Source of the DNA: Paenibacillus sp. Marseille-Q4541
GTDB lineage: Bacteria; Bacillota; Bacilli; Paenibacillales; Paenibacillaceae
Assembly: GCF_018310695.1 (NCBI RefSeq)
Contig: NZ_JAGXCY010000004.1
Coordinates: 242,114-306,113, forward strand
DNA length: 64,000 bases
Direction of reading: 5' to 3'
This document shows positions 16,858 through 26,430 of the stretch, piece by piece. Numbering within the stretch: position 1 is the first letter of the stretch; each line of letters starts with the position of its first letter. The position numbers and the translations under genes were made by a program. The notes under the pieces were generated by a model. It did not search any database, was not told the origin of the DNA, and saw nothing but the letters and a program-made list of their open reading frames with translations.

Positions 16858-18897
16858 TTACTTTTCTTTGTTTTCCTCCTTTTTCTTTGGTGTACCGTCC
16901 AGCCCATAATATTCATCATAGGCATCAAAGATTTTACGAGCTACCGGGGCTGCGCTGACCGATCCAAAGCCACCTTCCGGAATCATAACGGCTACCGCAA
17001 GCTTAGGATTTTCACGGGGAGCAAAACCAATAAATACGCCGTTGTCCACTGTTTTTGCTTTTTGACCTTTTCCCGGATAAATCGTCTGCTGAGACGTGCC
17101 TGTCTTTCTCGCAAAATCATAAGGGAATCCGTCAAAGGTCGTTCCTACGTTCGTTGCCATACCGCTTCGGATCAGATTCCAGTGAGCGTCACTAAATTTG
17201 ACCTCATTCAATACCTTTGGCTTAATTTGGCGGACAACATTACCATTTGCATCCCTAATTTCGCTGACAAGATGAGGTTCCATTCGTTTGCCCTTGTTCG
17301 CAAGCATCGCTGCATACTGAGCAAGCTGCATGGTAGTGTACTTCCCCTGCTGACCAAAAGAAGCATAGGCAAGTGAAGCAAGCGCAGTTTGCCCTTCCTG
17401 TTTGTACTCGATATATCCCCGATATTCGTTAGGAAGATCAATCCCTGTCTCTACACCAAGTCCAAACTTTTTCATGTATTTATCCCAGATATCGACTCCT
17501 TTACTGCCATATCGCTCATATAGTCCTTCCCCAATCATATCCACCATAAAAGCATTAGAAGATTTTCGGATCGCATCCTGTGGCGTCAGTCTCCCCATTA
17601 CCGATCCACCAGAGTTACTAACTCTCGAACCGTCTCGTCCAAATTCTGCGGCCCCCCGATCAGTATAGATTGTTGATGGGCTGATCAACCCCTCTTCAAG
17701 ACCTATCAGTACACTAAGCGGTTTGATCGTTGAACCTAGAAGGACGACAGACTCCGGTGTGTTCGTTTGGTCTGTAGGAAAAAAGGAACGGATGGTTCCG
17801 TTTTGGTACACATGTTTAATCTCATCATACACTTTAGGCGAAACGCCTCCGCTTTCCCATACATTCGTATCGTAATCTGGCATGCTTGCCATAGCAACCA
17901 CATGACCTGTATCCACTTCCATCGCAACAGCATAACCCGTTTTGGCATTTCTAGATTCACTTTTCCCGCTCGTTCGAAGGGTCTTGATCTGATCCATAAT
18001 TGCCTGTTCGGTAATACGCTGCACGTCCTTATGTAGGGTTGTGTATAGATCGTTTCCTTTTTGAGGGGCGACCATCTCACCTGGTCCGATCGGCATGTTA
18101 CGAGGGTCTACCGGGATAAGCTGATATCCAGACTCTCCCCGTAGCTCCTCCTGATACTGCAATTCTAACCCGCCAAAACCGACATTTTCATTCTCCTGAT
18201 AAAATAAACCAGGGTTCTCCGCACTCACAGTTAGATTTTTTTCTCCAATCTCCTTGTATAAAGGATGGTCCTTCGCACCCTTAAATTTGTATAAATATCC
18301 GACTGTTTGTGTGGCAAGCGTATCTTTGTGATATTTACGTATCGTCTCCTCCACAATTTGAAGCCCCTCAAACTGATCTTTATTCTGTAAAAAATAGGCT
18401 ACCTCTTTATCAGATAAATTGCTTTTGATGAGGCGCGGGACGAAACCACCCGATTTGGAATAGTTGAGATCTAAGCTTTCAATGATCTGTTTGGACGTGA
18501 TTTCTTCCGCATCCTTATCCCCGTATTGTTTAAAAATGGAAGCCATTTTTTGAGCCATCACATTCATTTCAATTCGAGCAGCCGTCGGAATTCCGTTAGA
18601 TGACCCGTAATTTTGATATAACGTCATATATAAAGAATGAGATGGCTTGGAGTATGCAAGCGGAGTGTGGGTTGCGTCAAAGATTGTCCCGCGAACTGGC
18701 ATCATAGGTACTGCTTTTCTATTCTCTCCTCGCTCCAAACTTGCTAGCTCTTCCCCTTCTACAAACTGTAAAAAAGCCAGCCTCACAATAAGAACGCAAA
18801 ATAGGATAAAGGCGACAAAAAACGAAACATTCATTCGAAAAACGCGTCTTCGCGCGAGTTTCATATTTTCTTCTTCCTGCTCATAACGATTAACCAT
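16858..18897 (-). CDS. Class B penicillin-binding protein (PBP2/MrdA-like), copy 1
   Basis: A 679-residue peptidoglycan transpeptidase with one N-terminal membrane anchor (about residues 24-45), an LAFLQ-type juxtamembrane segment, a pedestal/dimerisation region and a C-terminal transpeptidase domain. Catalytic motifs are S389-T-I-K, S446-S-N and K598-T-G. It resembles B. subtilis PbpA/PbpH, the elongasome PBPs that cross-link lateral wall with a RodA partner; no rodA is in this window. The start ATG has GGAGGTG close upstream. It is the third of three consecutive paralogues; the gap to the preceding one is about 125 bp. Confidence 0.92.
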   Translation of the reverse strand: MVNRYEQEEENMKLARRRVFRMNVSFFVAFILFCVLIVRLAFLQFVEGEELASLERGENRKAVPMMPVRGTIFDATHTPLAYSKPSHSLYMTLYQNYGSSNGIPTAARIEMNVMAQKMASIFKQYGDKDAEEITSKQIIESLDLNYSKSGGFVPRLIKSNLSDKEVAYFLQNKDQFEGLQIVEETIRKYHKDTLATQTVGYLYKFKGAKDHPLYKEIGEKNLTVSAENPGLFYQENENVGFGGLELQYQEELRGESGYQLIPVDPRNMPIGPGEMVAPQKGNDLYTTLHKDVQRITEQAIMDQIKTLRTSGKSESRNAKTGYAVAMEVDTGHVVAMASMPDYDTNVWESGGVSPKVYDEIKHVYQNGTIRSFFPTDQTNTPESVVLLGSTIKPLSVLIGLEEGLISPSTIYTDRGAAEFGRDGSRVSNSGGSVMGRLTPQDAIRKSSNAFMVDMIGEGLYERYGSKGVDIWDKYMKKFGLGVETGIDLPNEYRGYIEYKQEGQTALASLAYASFGQQGKYTTMQLAQYAAMLANKGKRMEPHLVSEIRDANGNVVRQIKPKVLNEVKFSDAHWNLIRSGMATNVGTTFDGFPYDFARKTGTSQQTIYPGKGQKAKTVDNGVFIGFAPRENPKLAVAVMIPEGGFGSVSAAPVARKIFDAYDEYYGLDGTPKKKEENKEK

Positions 18898-19023
18898 TTG
18901 TCACCTCCGTAGCTACAACTCAGTATGTACATATGTTCTAATTATACCAACATTTACCACGTAGTTGCAAAAAAGAAGACGCCTTTTGCATTTCTGCAAC
19001 AGACGCCTGTTTCAAAGAGAAAT

Positions 19024-21066
19024 CTATTCATTTTGTGAAGTATCGGTATCGTCTTGCTTGTTCCCTTTAGGAACACCATCCAAACCATATACTCTGTCAT
19101 AAGCATCAAAAATTTTGCGGGCAATAGGTGCTGCACTGCTCGAACCAAATCCACCTTCCGGTATAACTACAGCTACAGCCAGTTTCGGATTTTCTCGCGG
19201 TGCAAAGGCAATAAACACACCGTTATCAATCCGAGTTTTCGTTCCCTCGTAGTAAATATCCTGCTGAGAGGTCCCTGTTTTCCGAGCAAAGTCATAAGGG
19301 AAACCAGAAAAGGCCATATCTACACTCGTGGACATTCCACGGTGTACAGTTCTCCAATGTTCATCAGCAAAATCCACTTCATTGAGCACTTTAGGCTCAA
19401 TTTTCTTCACTACGTTACCTTCGGAATCTCGAATTTCTTTGATGAGATGTGGTTCTAGCCTTTTCCCTTTGTTAGCGAGCATCGTTGTAAATTGAGCAAG
19501 CTGCATGGTCGTATACTTCCCTTGCTGTCCAAAGGATGCATACGCAAGGCCAGTTAACGCCGTTTGGTTTTCTTGCAAATATTCAATCTGCCCCTTAAAT
19601 TCACGCGGCAGATCCACTCCGGTCTCTACCCCAAGACCAAATTCTTTCATGTATTTGTCCCATACATCCAGACCTTGATTTGGCTCACTCTGATATTTCT
19701 GATACAATCTTTTACCGATCATGTCGACCATGAAGGCATTCGAAGAGTTCTTAATTGCAGTATCTGGATACAAGAGTCCGTATACATGACCTTGTGAGTT
19801 GCTGATCCTTCTATTTTCTCTACCAATCGTTGCATATCCCTGATCTTGATAAGGGGTACTGGTACTAAATAACCCTTCTTTCAGACCAATTAGAACAGTG
19901 AGCGGTTTAATTGTAGAACCTAAAAGAACCGTTGATTCCATACGTCTTCTCGAATCATCTGGCGGGAAAGATTCTGTCGTTCCGTTTCGGTAGATGTATT
20001 TAATTTTATCGTAATCCCATTCTGCATTCGGATCGTAATCCGGCATGCTAGCCATCGAGATAATGTTCCCCGTATCCACTTCCATCGCTACGGCATAGCC
20101 AGTTTTCGCATTAGGATGCAACCTACCTGATACAGGATTGCGATGAAGCCAATCAAGCTGATCCAGAATGGCCTGTTCGGTTTCCACCTGTATCTCTTTG
20201 TTGATCGAAGAAACAAGATCATGACCTTTTTCTGGCGGTTGAATGACCGTACCTTCTTCTGGAAGATTTAACGGATTGATTGGAATTTGACTGTAACCTG
20301 CTTTACCACGAAGTTCATCCTGGTATTGCATTTCAAGACCATCTGCACCAACCGATTCCAGTTCAGAATAGACAAGTCCTGGATCGGTCTGATCTTTATT
20401 GGTCTCATCAATTTCTTTGTATTTTTCCAAAGTCTTGGACGTCTTAAATGTCTTAAGGTATCCAATTGCCTGAACAGCAACAGAATCCTCATCATATTTT
20501 CTTACCGTTTCTTCAATTACAGTAACTCCAGGGAAATCTTTCTTATGCTGCATAAAATAAGCGATTTCCTTTTCCGATAAATTGCTCTTAATTAGCCTTG
20601 GCGTATATCCATGCGTCTGACGATAATTAAGATCCATTGCTTTTTCAATGTCATCTGCCGTCATCGTTTCCGCGTTCGGATCTTTGTATTCTTCAAAAAC
20701 TTCTGCAAGTCTTTCCGCCATTTCCCGTGCTTCTGCTCGGTTCTTATTCACCGATCCATCCGTTGGCTCACTATAATTTTTATAGAGGGTAATATAGAGG
20801 GACTGAATTGGTTCCGAATAAGCAAGTTTCACCTCACCTGTAGCATCCAAAATCGAACCCCTGACGGGAAGTAAAGGAATATTTTTGGTTACACTACCGC
20901 TTTCCTGCTGTGCTAGTTCGGGTCCTTCGACAAATTGAAGCACGGCAAGCCGTATAATAATGATCGAAAATATAATAAAAGAGCTAAAGAAGAAAAAGTT
21001 TAGACGAAAACTAAACCGGCGCTTGTTGGATAGTTCTTCCTTTTCGTGATTTTGCTGCTGCGTCAT
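19024..21066 (-). CDS. Class B penicillin-binding protein (PBP2/MrdA-like), copy 2
   Basis: A 680-residue paralogue of the genes on either side. ATG at 21066 is chosen because GAGG lies six bases upstream; a GTG at 21093 is in frame. The layout is the same: a Lys/Glu-rich cytoplasmic tail, one membrane segment (NFFFFSSFIIFSIIIIRLAVL), pedestal, transpeptidase with S384-T-I-K, SSNAFM and RKTGTSQ. The active-site triad is intact, so it should be a working D,D-transpeptidase. It is closest by eye to copy 1 in the C-terminal domain (shared FGLGVETG, QTAL, PHL stretches). Confidence 0.92.
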   Translation of the reverse strand: MTQQQNHEKEELSNKRRFSFRLNFFFFSSFIIFSIIIIRLAVLQFVEGPELAQQESGSVTKNIPLLPVRGSILDATGEVKLAYSEPIQSLYITLYKNYSEPTDGSVNKNRAEAREMAERLAEVFEEYKDPNAETMTADDIEKAMDLNYRQTHGYTPRLIKSNLSEKEIAYFMQHKKDFPGVTVIEETVRKYDEDSVAVQAIGYLKTFKTSKTLEKYKEIDETNKDQTDPGLVYSELESVGADGLEMQYQDELRGKAGYSQIPINPLNLPEEGTVIQPPEKGHDLVSSINKEIQVETEQAILDQLDWLHRNPVSGRLHPNAKTGYAVAMEVDTGNIISMASMPDYDPNAEWDYDKIKYIYRNGTTESFPPDDSRRRMESTVLLGSTIKPLTVLIGLKEGLFSTSTPYQDQGYATIGRENRRISNSQGHVYGLLYPDTAIKNSSNAFMVDMIGKRLYQKYQSEPNQGLDVWDKYMKEFGLGVETGVDLPREFKGQIEYLQENQTALTGLAYASFGQQGKYTTMQLAQFTTMLANKGKRLEPHLIKEIRDSEGNVVKKIEPKVLNEVDFADEHWRTVHRGMSTSVDMAFSGFPYDFARKTGTSQQDIYYEGTKTRIDNGVFIAFAPRENPKLAVAVVIPEGGFGSSSAAPIARKIFDAYDRVYGLDGVPKGNKQDDTDTSQNE

Positions 21067-21165
21067 ACCATACCTCACTTTATTTTCTATCACCTTGATG
21101 TCTTTTTATTCTACCACAACTGCTATCCTAATTTCTCTTCTGCTGGTGACAATTTCGTCATAAGA

Positions 21166-21206
21166 CGACAAAACAGCGGTCCTCTGAAAGAGGTACACGC
21201 TGTTAT
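21166..21206 (-). terminator. Terminator after PBP copy 3
   Basis: Minus-strand hairpin AACAGCG...CCTC / GAGG...CGCTGTT followed by TTGTCG. It separates the upstream operon (membrane protein, transglutaminase protein, PBP copy 3) from PBP copies 2 and 1. Confidence 0.7.
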
Positions 21207-21251
21207 TGCCATGCTATTATAGAAGAGATCTATTTCATATGAATCCACACT

Positions 21252-23300
21252 TTACTCTGAAGTTTCACTCTGATCTTGGGATTTCTCAAGCTTCGGTGTT
21301 CCGTCTAAGCCAATATATTGATCATAAGCATCATAGATTTTACGTGCTATTGGAGCTGCACTGTTCGATCCGAATTTCCCTTCCGGCACAACAACAGCAA
21401 TCGCAAGCTTCGGATTATCTCTCGGTGCAAACGTAATAAACACGCCGTTCTCTACCGTTACACCACCAACACTTTGCTCGGATGTTCCGGTTTTACGGGC
21501 ATAATCGTAAGGAAATCCTTCAAACCCTTGAGCATTACTGTTCATACCGCTTTTTATTTCATCCCAAAAGGTAGAATCAAATTCGACTGTATTCAAAATT
21601 TCTGCTCCGAATTCTTTGACCACATTGCCTTCTACATCTGTAATTTTGCTGGCGATTTGCGGTTTCAGACGTTTCCCCTCATTGGCAAGCATCGCCGTAT
21701 ACTGAGCAAGCTGGAGCGTAGTATATTTTCCTTGCTGTCCAAAAGAAGCATACGCTAGTGCTGACTGCGAGCTGCTGTTCTTCGCCTCATTAACATATTC
21801 TCTCAGACCGGACTGTTCATTAGGTAAACCACTCTCAGTCGATACACCTAGACCAAATTCCTTCATATACCGATCCCATACGTCAACGCCTTCTGCTCCA
21901 TATTTCTCATATAGTTTGTTACCGACCATCTCCACCATAAATGCATTAGAGGAATGTTCAATTGCAGAAGCCGGGTCAATCAAACCGTAACTGTGATTTC
22001 CTGAGTTTCTGACGGACGACTCATACCCTTTTTTACCAAACTTGCCTACGCCTTGATCATTATATAATGTGGAGGTCGTAAACAAGTCTTCTTGCAATCC
22101 AATCAAAACAGACAATGGCTTAATGACTGAACCCAATAATACTGTCGAAGAAGGATGTTTATAACTCTCTTCTTTGTTGCCATACGACTGATATACTTCA
22201 CGGATGGTCCCATTGGAGGAAAAAGGAGCAATCGCATCAATCTCTTCTTGAGATTTGCTTCCTTCTGTCCATACGTTCGAATCATAATCCGGCATACTTG
22301 CCATCGCTACAATCTGTCCTGTGTCCACTTCCATCGCTACTGCAAATCCTGTCTTGGCATTTGGCGCACTCACGGAAGGATTGCTTGTCGTTTGCAAATA
22401 TTCAAGCTGATCCATAATCGCCTGTTCCGTTGCTAGCTGTACCTCCTTGTTAATGGACAACCACACGTTATTCCCTTTCTCAGGAGGTGTAAGTTCTGCC
22501 TCACCAGAGATCTGATTCTGTGAATTAACCGGGAAAGTCTTAAGACCTTTCGTCCCTCTTAGTTCTTCCTGGAACATCAGCTCTACACCATCGTATCCCA
22601 CTTCTTCCTGATCCAGATATTGCAGTGTAGGATCTTTTTCTTCTTTGGCCTTCAAATAATACTCAAGTCCATAATCAGGATCAATGACCGAACTAAACGG
22701 CTTCATATACCCTACCGTTTGTACTGCTACTGTATCCTCGTCATAGTGCCTAATGTTTTCTTCCACGACTTCTACATTCGGAAACTCATCCTTATGAGCA
22801 AGAAAATAGGCTATTTCTTTATCTGTTAGATCGGTTTTAATCCTTCTCGGAGTGTACCCGTAATTTTTGCGATAGGAAATATCAAGGGCAGTCTCAATTT
22901 CCTGCTCTGTCATTGCTTTTTCCGGATCTCCATATTGATCAAAAACTTTCTTGATATTCGATATTAATTCCTTCAGTTCAGCTTTGTTCTCTTCAAGTGT
23001 GTAGTTTTTATCTAGACTCATATACAAAGACTGAGTTGAGGTCGAATAGGCAATCCGATTCTCACCCGTTGAGTCAAATATCGTACCGCGAATCGGCGGA
23101 ATTGATACACTTTTCGTTGCGATGCTTGCTTCTTCTTTCTTCAAGGTTGGTCCTTGAACCAACTGCAAATAAGCGAGTCTTACGATCAGTACACCAAAAA
23201 TCAAAAATGTAGCTAAAAAAAAGATATTTAATCGGAAAGTAAAACTTTTTTCCTTTGCAATCTCTTGTTCCATATATGGATCTATTGCCTCTTTACTCAT
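21252..23300 (-). CDS. Class B penicillin-binding protein (PBP2/MrdA-like), copy 3
   Basis: A 682-residue class B PBP with an N-terminal anchor (about residues 20-45) and the transpeptidase motifs S391-V-I-K, SSNAFM and RKTGTSE. The active-site tetrad has Val instead of the Thr in copies 1 and 2, and FGLGVSTESG replaces FGLGVETG, so it is the most divergent of the three. Its start lies only 39 bp after the stop of the transglutaminase-domain gene, so those genes are probably one operon ending in the hairpin at 21.2 kb. Expected role: cross-linking of peptidoglycan during elongation or sporulation. Confidence 0.92.
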   Translation of the reverse strand: MSKEAIDPYMEQEIAKEKSFTFRLNIFFLATFLIFGVLIVRLAYLQLVQGPTLKKEEASIATKSVSIPPIRGTIFDSTGENRIAYSTSTQSLYMSLDKNYTLEENKAELKELISNIKKVFDQYGDPEKAMTEQEIETALDISYRKNYGYTPRRIKTDLTDKEIAYFLAHKDEFPNVEVVEENIRHYDEDTVAVQTVGYMKPFSSVIDPDYGLEYYLKAKEEKDPTLQYLDQEEVGYDGVELMFQEELRGTKGLKTFPVNSQNQISGEAELTPPEKGNNVWLSINKEVQLATEQAIMDQLEYLQTTSNPSVSAPNAKTGFAVAMEVDTGQIVAMASMPDYDSNVWTEGSKSQEEIDAIAPFSSNGTIREVYQSYGNKEESYKHPSSTVLLGSVIKPLSVLIGLQEDLFTTSTLYNDQGVGKFGKKGYESSVRNSGNHSYGLIDPASAIEHSSNAFMVEMVGNKLYEKYGAEGVDVWDRYMKEFGLGVSTESGLPNEQSGLREYVNEAKNSSSQSALAYASFGQQGKYTTLQLAQYTAMLANEGKRLKPQIASKITDVEGNVVKEFGAEILNTVEFDSTFWDEIKSGMNSNAQGFEGFPYDYARKTGTSEQSVGGVTVENGVFITFAPRDNPKLAIAVVVPEGKFGSNSAAPIARKIYDAYDQYIGLDGTPKLEKSQDQSETSE

Positions 23301-23339
23301 TCCTCAACTATCCTTTCTAACTGCGGCCTAGCAAGTGCA

Positions 23340-24491
23340 CTACACCGACTGATCTTTGATATGGGTATCATAGAAGTTCGGTGGATTAAACCAATTCCCG
23401 CTATTTGCCCAGGTCGGATCGAGAGGAACCCACTTATCTTTTTCACTCAAATACACTTCATTCCATGCATGAGCACCGTATCCGCCTTGTCCGTTATATC
23501 CGAGTCCTGTTATAACCCTTACGTCCAGACCTTCCGATCGGGCCATGACTGCATACAGCCGTGCATAATCAATACATACACCTTTCATCGTTAGGAACGT
23601 ATCTTGAGGTGTCTGTTCGTTCCAGATGCCTCTTTGCTCATAATCATCTACTTTTCCGTAGTCATACTCAACCCGGGTACCTATCCATTGATAGAGCGCC
23701 TTTGCCTTTTCTTCATCAGTGCCCGCATTTTCTGTTACCTTGGCAGCTGCTCCCTCTATATCCTGCGGAATATTCCGATCAATGACTTCATATCTTCGCT
23801 GCATGATGCCAGTTAGTTCGTCCTTTGCAGCTTGAGTAATGACAGGAAGTCGATCCTTGATCAGGTTCCCCGAAATCGGTTCAATTACTTTTTTGGCGCC
23901 CTGCTGATACATGGGTGAAGATTCAACATAATTGCTAAAAGAACTGCCTGGATACAGGCTCACCACTATAAAGAGCAGTGCAATCACCAAAATACTTCTC
24001 GCAGCGCCGACAACAACCCCAAATCCGGCACCCAGCAAGCGACTAAAAATCCCAGGTTCCTTGCGAGATCTGGCATTTGGCTTACCTAGTCCCAATGCGG
24101 ATAGTACACCACCAAGCAGTGAAAGTACAAAACGTATAACTGAATAACTGATCATGAAGAGTACGGCAAACCGCATCAGCGGAAAGTCAGTTAGCCCCGT
24201 AAGGACGGTATAGTAAACTTGTTCCCATACTTTCAAATCGCGATTGGGTATATTCTCGCTATATTGTGATAGCCAAGTTTGAACGATCGGAGACAAACGC
24301 ATCGAGAGAAGAAAGGCCCCAACGAGACCAATGACGGTAAACATCCCTTCCGTAACTAAGTTCACAAGCGTCCCCGCCGAGCGGGAGGCTCCTCTCGTAA
24401 ATCCCTGTATCAGTGACACAAGGAGAATGACCAACAGAACAAGTGTGATCACATTTCCGTTCAATATGCTATCAATCCATGATTCGAACAT
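23340..24491 (-). CDS. Membrane protein with C-terminal transglutaminase-like domain
   Basis: A 383-residue protein. The first 200 residues hold four or five membrane segments with a CvpA-like flavour (LVSLIQGFTRGASRSAGTLVN). After a linker comes a transglutaminase core of the TGc type: nucleophile C306 in MKGVCIDYARLYAVM, then GAHAWNEVYL (His) and PLDPTW (Asp), so the Cys-His-Asp triad is complete. In bacteria such domains can act as proteases or cross-linking or peptidoglycan-linked enzymes; which applies here is unknown. It sits between a small membrane protein and PBP copy 3, 39 bp from the latter, which suggests work on the outer face of the membrane in wall assembly. Confidence 0.85.
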   Translation of the reverse strand: MFESWIDSILNGNVITLVLLVILLVSLIQGFTRGASRSAGTLVNLVTEGMFTVIGLVGAFLLSMRLSPIVQTWLSQYSENIPNRDLKVWEQVYYTVLTGLTDFPLMRFAVLFMISYSVIRFVLSLLGGVLSALGLGKPNARSRKEPGIFSRLLGAGFGVVVGAARSILVIALLFIVVSLYPGSSFSNYVESSPMYQQGAKKVIEPISGNLIKDRLPVITQAAKDELTGIMQRRYEVIDRNIPQDIEGAAAKVTENAGTDEEKAKALYQWIGTRVEYDYGKVDDYEQRGIWNEQTPQDTFLTMKGVCIDYARLYAVMARSEGLDVRVITGLGYNGQGGYGAHAWNEVYLSEKDKWVPLDPTWANSGNWFNPPNFYDTHIKDQSV

Positions 24492-24533
24492 GTATTCACC
24501 CCTGTTTTACTCATTACTTATGCTAATCTTGAT

Positions 24534-24968
24534 TTAGTTGCGTGCCGTTTCTATATATTGTTTGACAGCCGCATTAGTTACACTCCACTCACCTACAGAC
24601 ACACCGCGCAGGCTCACCTTCACTTTGTCTTTCCCTTGGGTTCCTGTAACTTCTACATTCGGACTCGTAATCGTAAAAGATCCATCCTCATGAAGAACAT
24701 ACGTTGCTTGTTCTGCTTCTTTCTGCATCAATTCTTGTACTTCTACTTTTACCGTTTCCACCGTAGAGGAGCCTACATCAGTCACTACGTTTTTGATCTG
24801 ATCCAATGAAACGCCACTGTATATGAGCAGTGCTGCCACAATGATAAGAACGATAGCCCACTTGAGAACCGTCTTCAACACATTAACGACGATGAACAAC
24901 AAAATTAAAGCCACAATAATCACTAACCAATTTTGCTGCACAAACTCTTTCCATACTTCCAAATCCAT
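24534..24968 (-). CDS. Small membrane protein of unknown function
   Basis: A 144-residue protein not recognised. It has two adjacent hydrophobic helices (about residues 15-55) followed by an amphipathic segment and a soluble beta-rich C-terminus (YVLHEDGSFTITSPNVEVTG). ATG 24968 has GGGAGG 11 bases upstream; a GTG at 24980 is an alternative. It is the first gene of the apparent operon with the transglutaminase protein (42 bp gap) and PBP copy 3, so a role in wall assembly is a guess from position only. Confidence 0.65.
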   Translation of the reverse strand: MDLEVWKEFVQQNWLVIIVALILLFIVVNVLKTVLKWAIVLIIVAALLIYSGVSLDQIKNVVTDVGSSTVETVKVEVQELMQKEAEQATYVLHEDGSFTITSPNVEVTGTQGKDKVKVSLRGVSVGEWSVTNAAVKQYIETARN

Positions 24969-25149
24969 GTGATCAACCACCTCCCGAACTCAGTTCACTT
25001 GAGTTCCCGAATATTATACATGATTACCGATACCGCTGTCAGCTAAGCCCCTGTTCACGTAAAAAAACGGTATAAGACTGTCCAATCAGGCGTACAAGTA
25101 TATCATACGATACACTCGCTTATGAATTGAAATAGGAGGTGCTGTTTCC

Positions 25150-26301
25150 TTGAAAACGGCCATTTGGCTTTATTTGTTTCTATTTTTAGCGTTCTTTGAT
25201 TTGCATGCGCAATATCCGATCCTCACGCCTTTTGCCATTTCCTTAGGTGCTGCCCCAACCTTCATTGGGTGGATGATGGGCATTTATTCTTTAACCCACC
25301 TTCCAGGGAATCTCATCGCTGGAACAAAAATTGATAAGCATGGAAGTAAACGTTATATTATTTTCAGTCTGACTACCGCGGGAGTTCTACTCTTGCTTCA
25401 AGCGTATGTGGATACCCCCTGGCAGTTGCTAATCTTGCGCGCGCTCAGCGGATTTGTTCTTGCCTTCCTTTCACCAGCCTGTATGACCTTGCTGGCTCAG
25501 CTGTCCTCCGACCCGACGACTCAAGGGAAATATATGTCTGGTCACGGTGTGGTGCATACCTTGGCTTCTGTAGTCTCTCCAGCAGCTGGGGCCTTCATTG
25601 TTGCAGGCATCGGATTCTCAGGCGCTTTCCAGAGTCTCGGCATTCTGCTGATTGTGACTGGACTCATGGCCTTTTTCACCATACCGTCCATAAAAGCGGC
25701 CGATATTCAGAACACAAAAGCGATTCCCGTTATGGAAGGCCGTTTCCTTCCCATCTCCTGGCGATACTTTGTTTTACCACTGACGATCGCATGCGCACAA
25801 GGGGTTCTGTTCTTCGAACTTCCTCTTCGTGGTAGCGGTTCTGCTTCCATATTATCAACAGGGCTGTTATTCTCCATCATTAGTTTAGGCGCACTCAGCA
25901 CATTAAGTTTGCTATTCCTCAATCGGTATTCGCCTAAACTCCGTCTTGCCGGAGGCGTCTTACTTATGGCAGTTAGTTTCTTTCTCCTTGCATCTGTACC
26001 CGAACTGCCTTTGTGGCTCGTACTTTATATCCTTGGTACATCTAAAGGGATTATTTTCCCGGCCCTTGCCTCCATGTTTGTACAGTTAAGCGGTGGAGTT
26101 AGACTGGGTCGTATTTTCTCCATACAATCTATCGCTACTTCATTAGGTTCTTTTGCGGGTCCCATCGTTGCCGCACAAATTCGTATGGGTGTGTCCCCAT
26201 ACTTCCTTGCTTTCCTTGTTCTCATGCTTGGTCTACTATTTCTACCTTTTTCCAAACAAGTTCGTACCTCAACTATTACACGTGAACCAAAACATATCTA
26301 G
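25150..26301 (+). CDS. MFS transporter
   Basis: A 383-residue major facilitator with about 12 membrane segments. The loop 2-3 signature is present in degenerate form (GTKIDKHGSKRYI, residues about 57-70), and an internal repeat of six plus six helices is visible. Likely a drug or metabolite efflux pump; substrate unknown. It starts at TTG 25150 with AGGAGG ten bases upstream. It is the first plus-strand gene after the PBP block and has no evident partner. Confidence 0.85.
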   Translation: MKTAIWLYLFLFLAFFDLHAQYPILTPFAISLGAAPTFIGWMMGIYSLTHLPGNLIAGTKIDKHGSKRYIIFSLTTAGVLLLLQAYVDTPWQLLILRALSGFVLAFLSPACMTLLAQLSSDPTTQGKYMSGHGVVHTLASVVSPAAGAFIVAGIGFSGAFQSLGILLIVTGLMAFFTIPSIKAADIQNTKAIPVMEGRFLPISWRYFVLPLTIACAQGVLFFELPLRGSGSASILSTGLLFSIISLGALSTLSLLFLNRYSPKLRLAGGVLLMAVSFFLLASVPELPLWLVLYILGTSKGIIFPALASMFVQLSGGVRLGRIFSIQSIATSLGSFAGPIVAAQIRMGVSPYFLAFLVLMLGLLFLPFSKQVRTSTITREPKHI

Positions 26302-26430
26302 GCTACATGGTCAGTCTAAAGCGGGCTGGCCATTTTGCATTAAATTCTTTCTATGCGATAAAATAGAACATAAACATTTCCCGGGGAATTTCGAGTCCAT
26401 ATGCTAAATGAACAAGAGGTGAAGCACACG

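Noticed and set aside
18966..19012. A possible terminator between PBP copies 1 and 2
   Set aside because: The repeated element AGACGCC is direct, not inverted, and only a 5-bp stem (TTGCA/TGCAA) forms, so I do not list it as a terminator.
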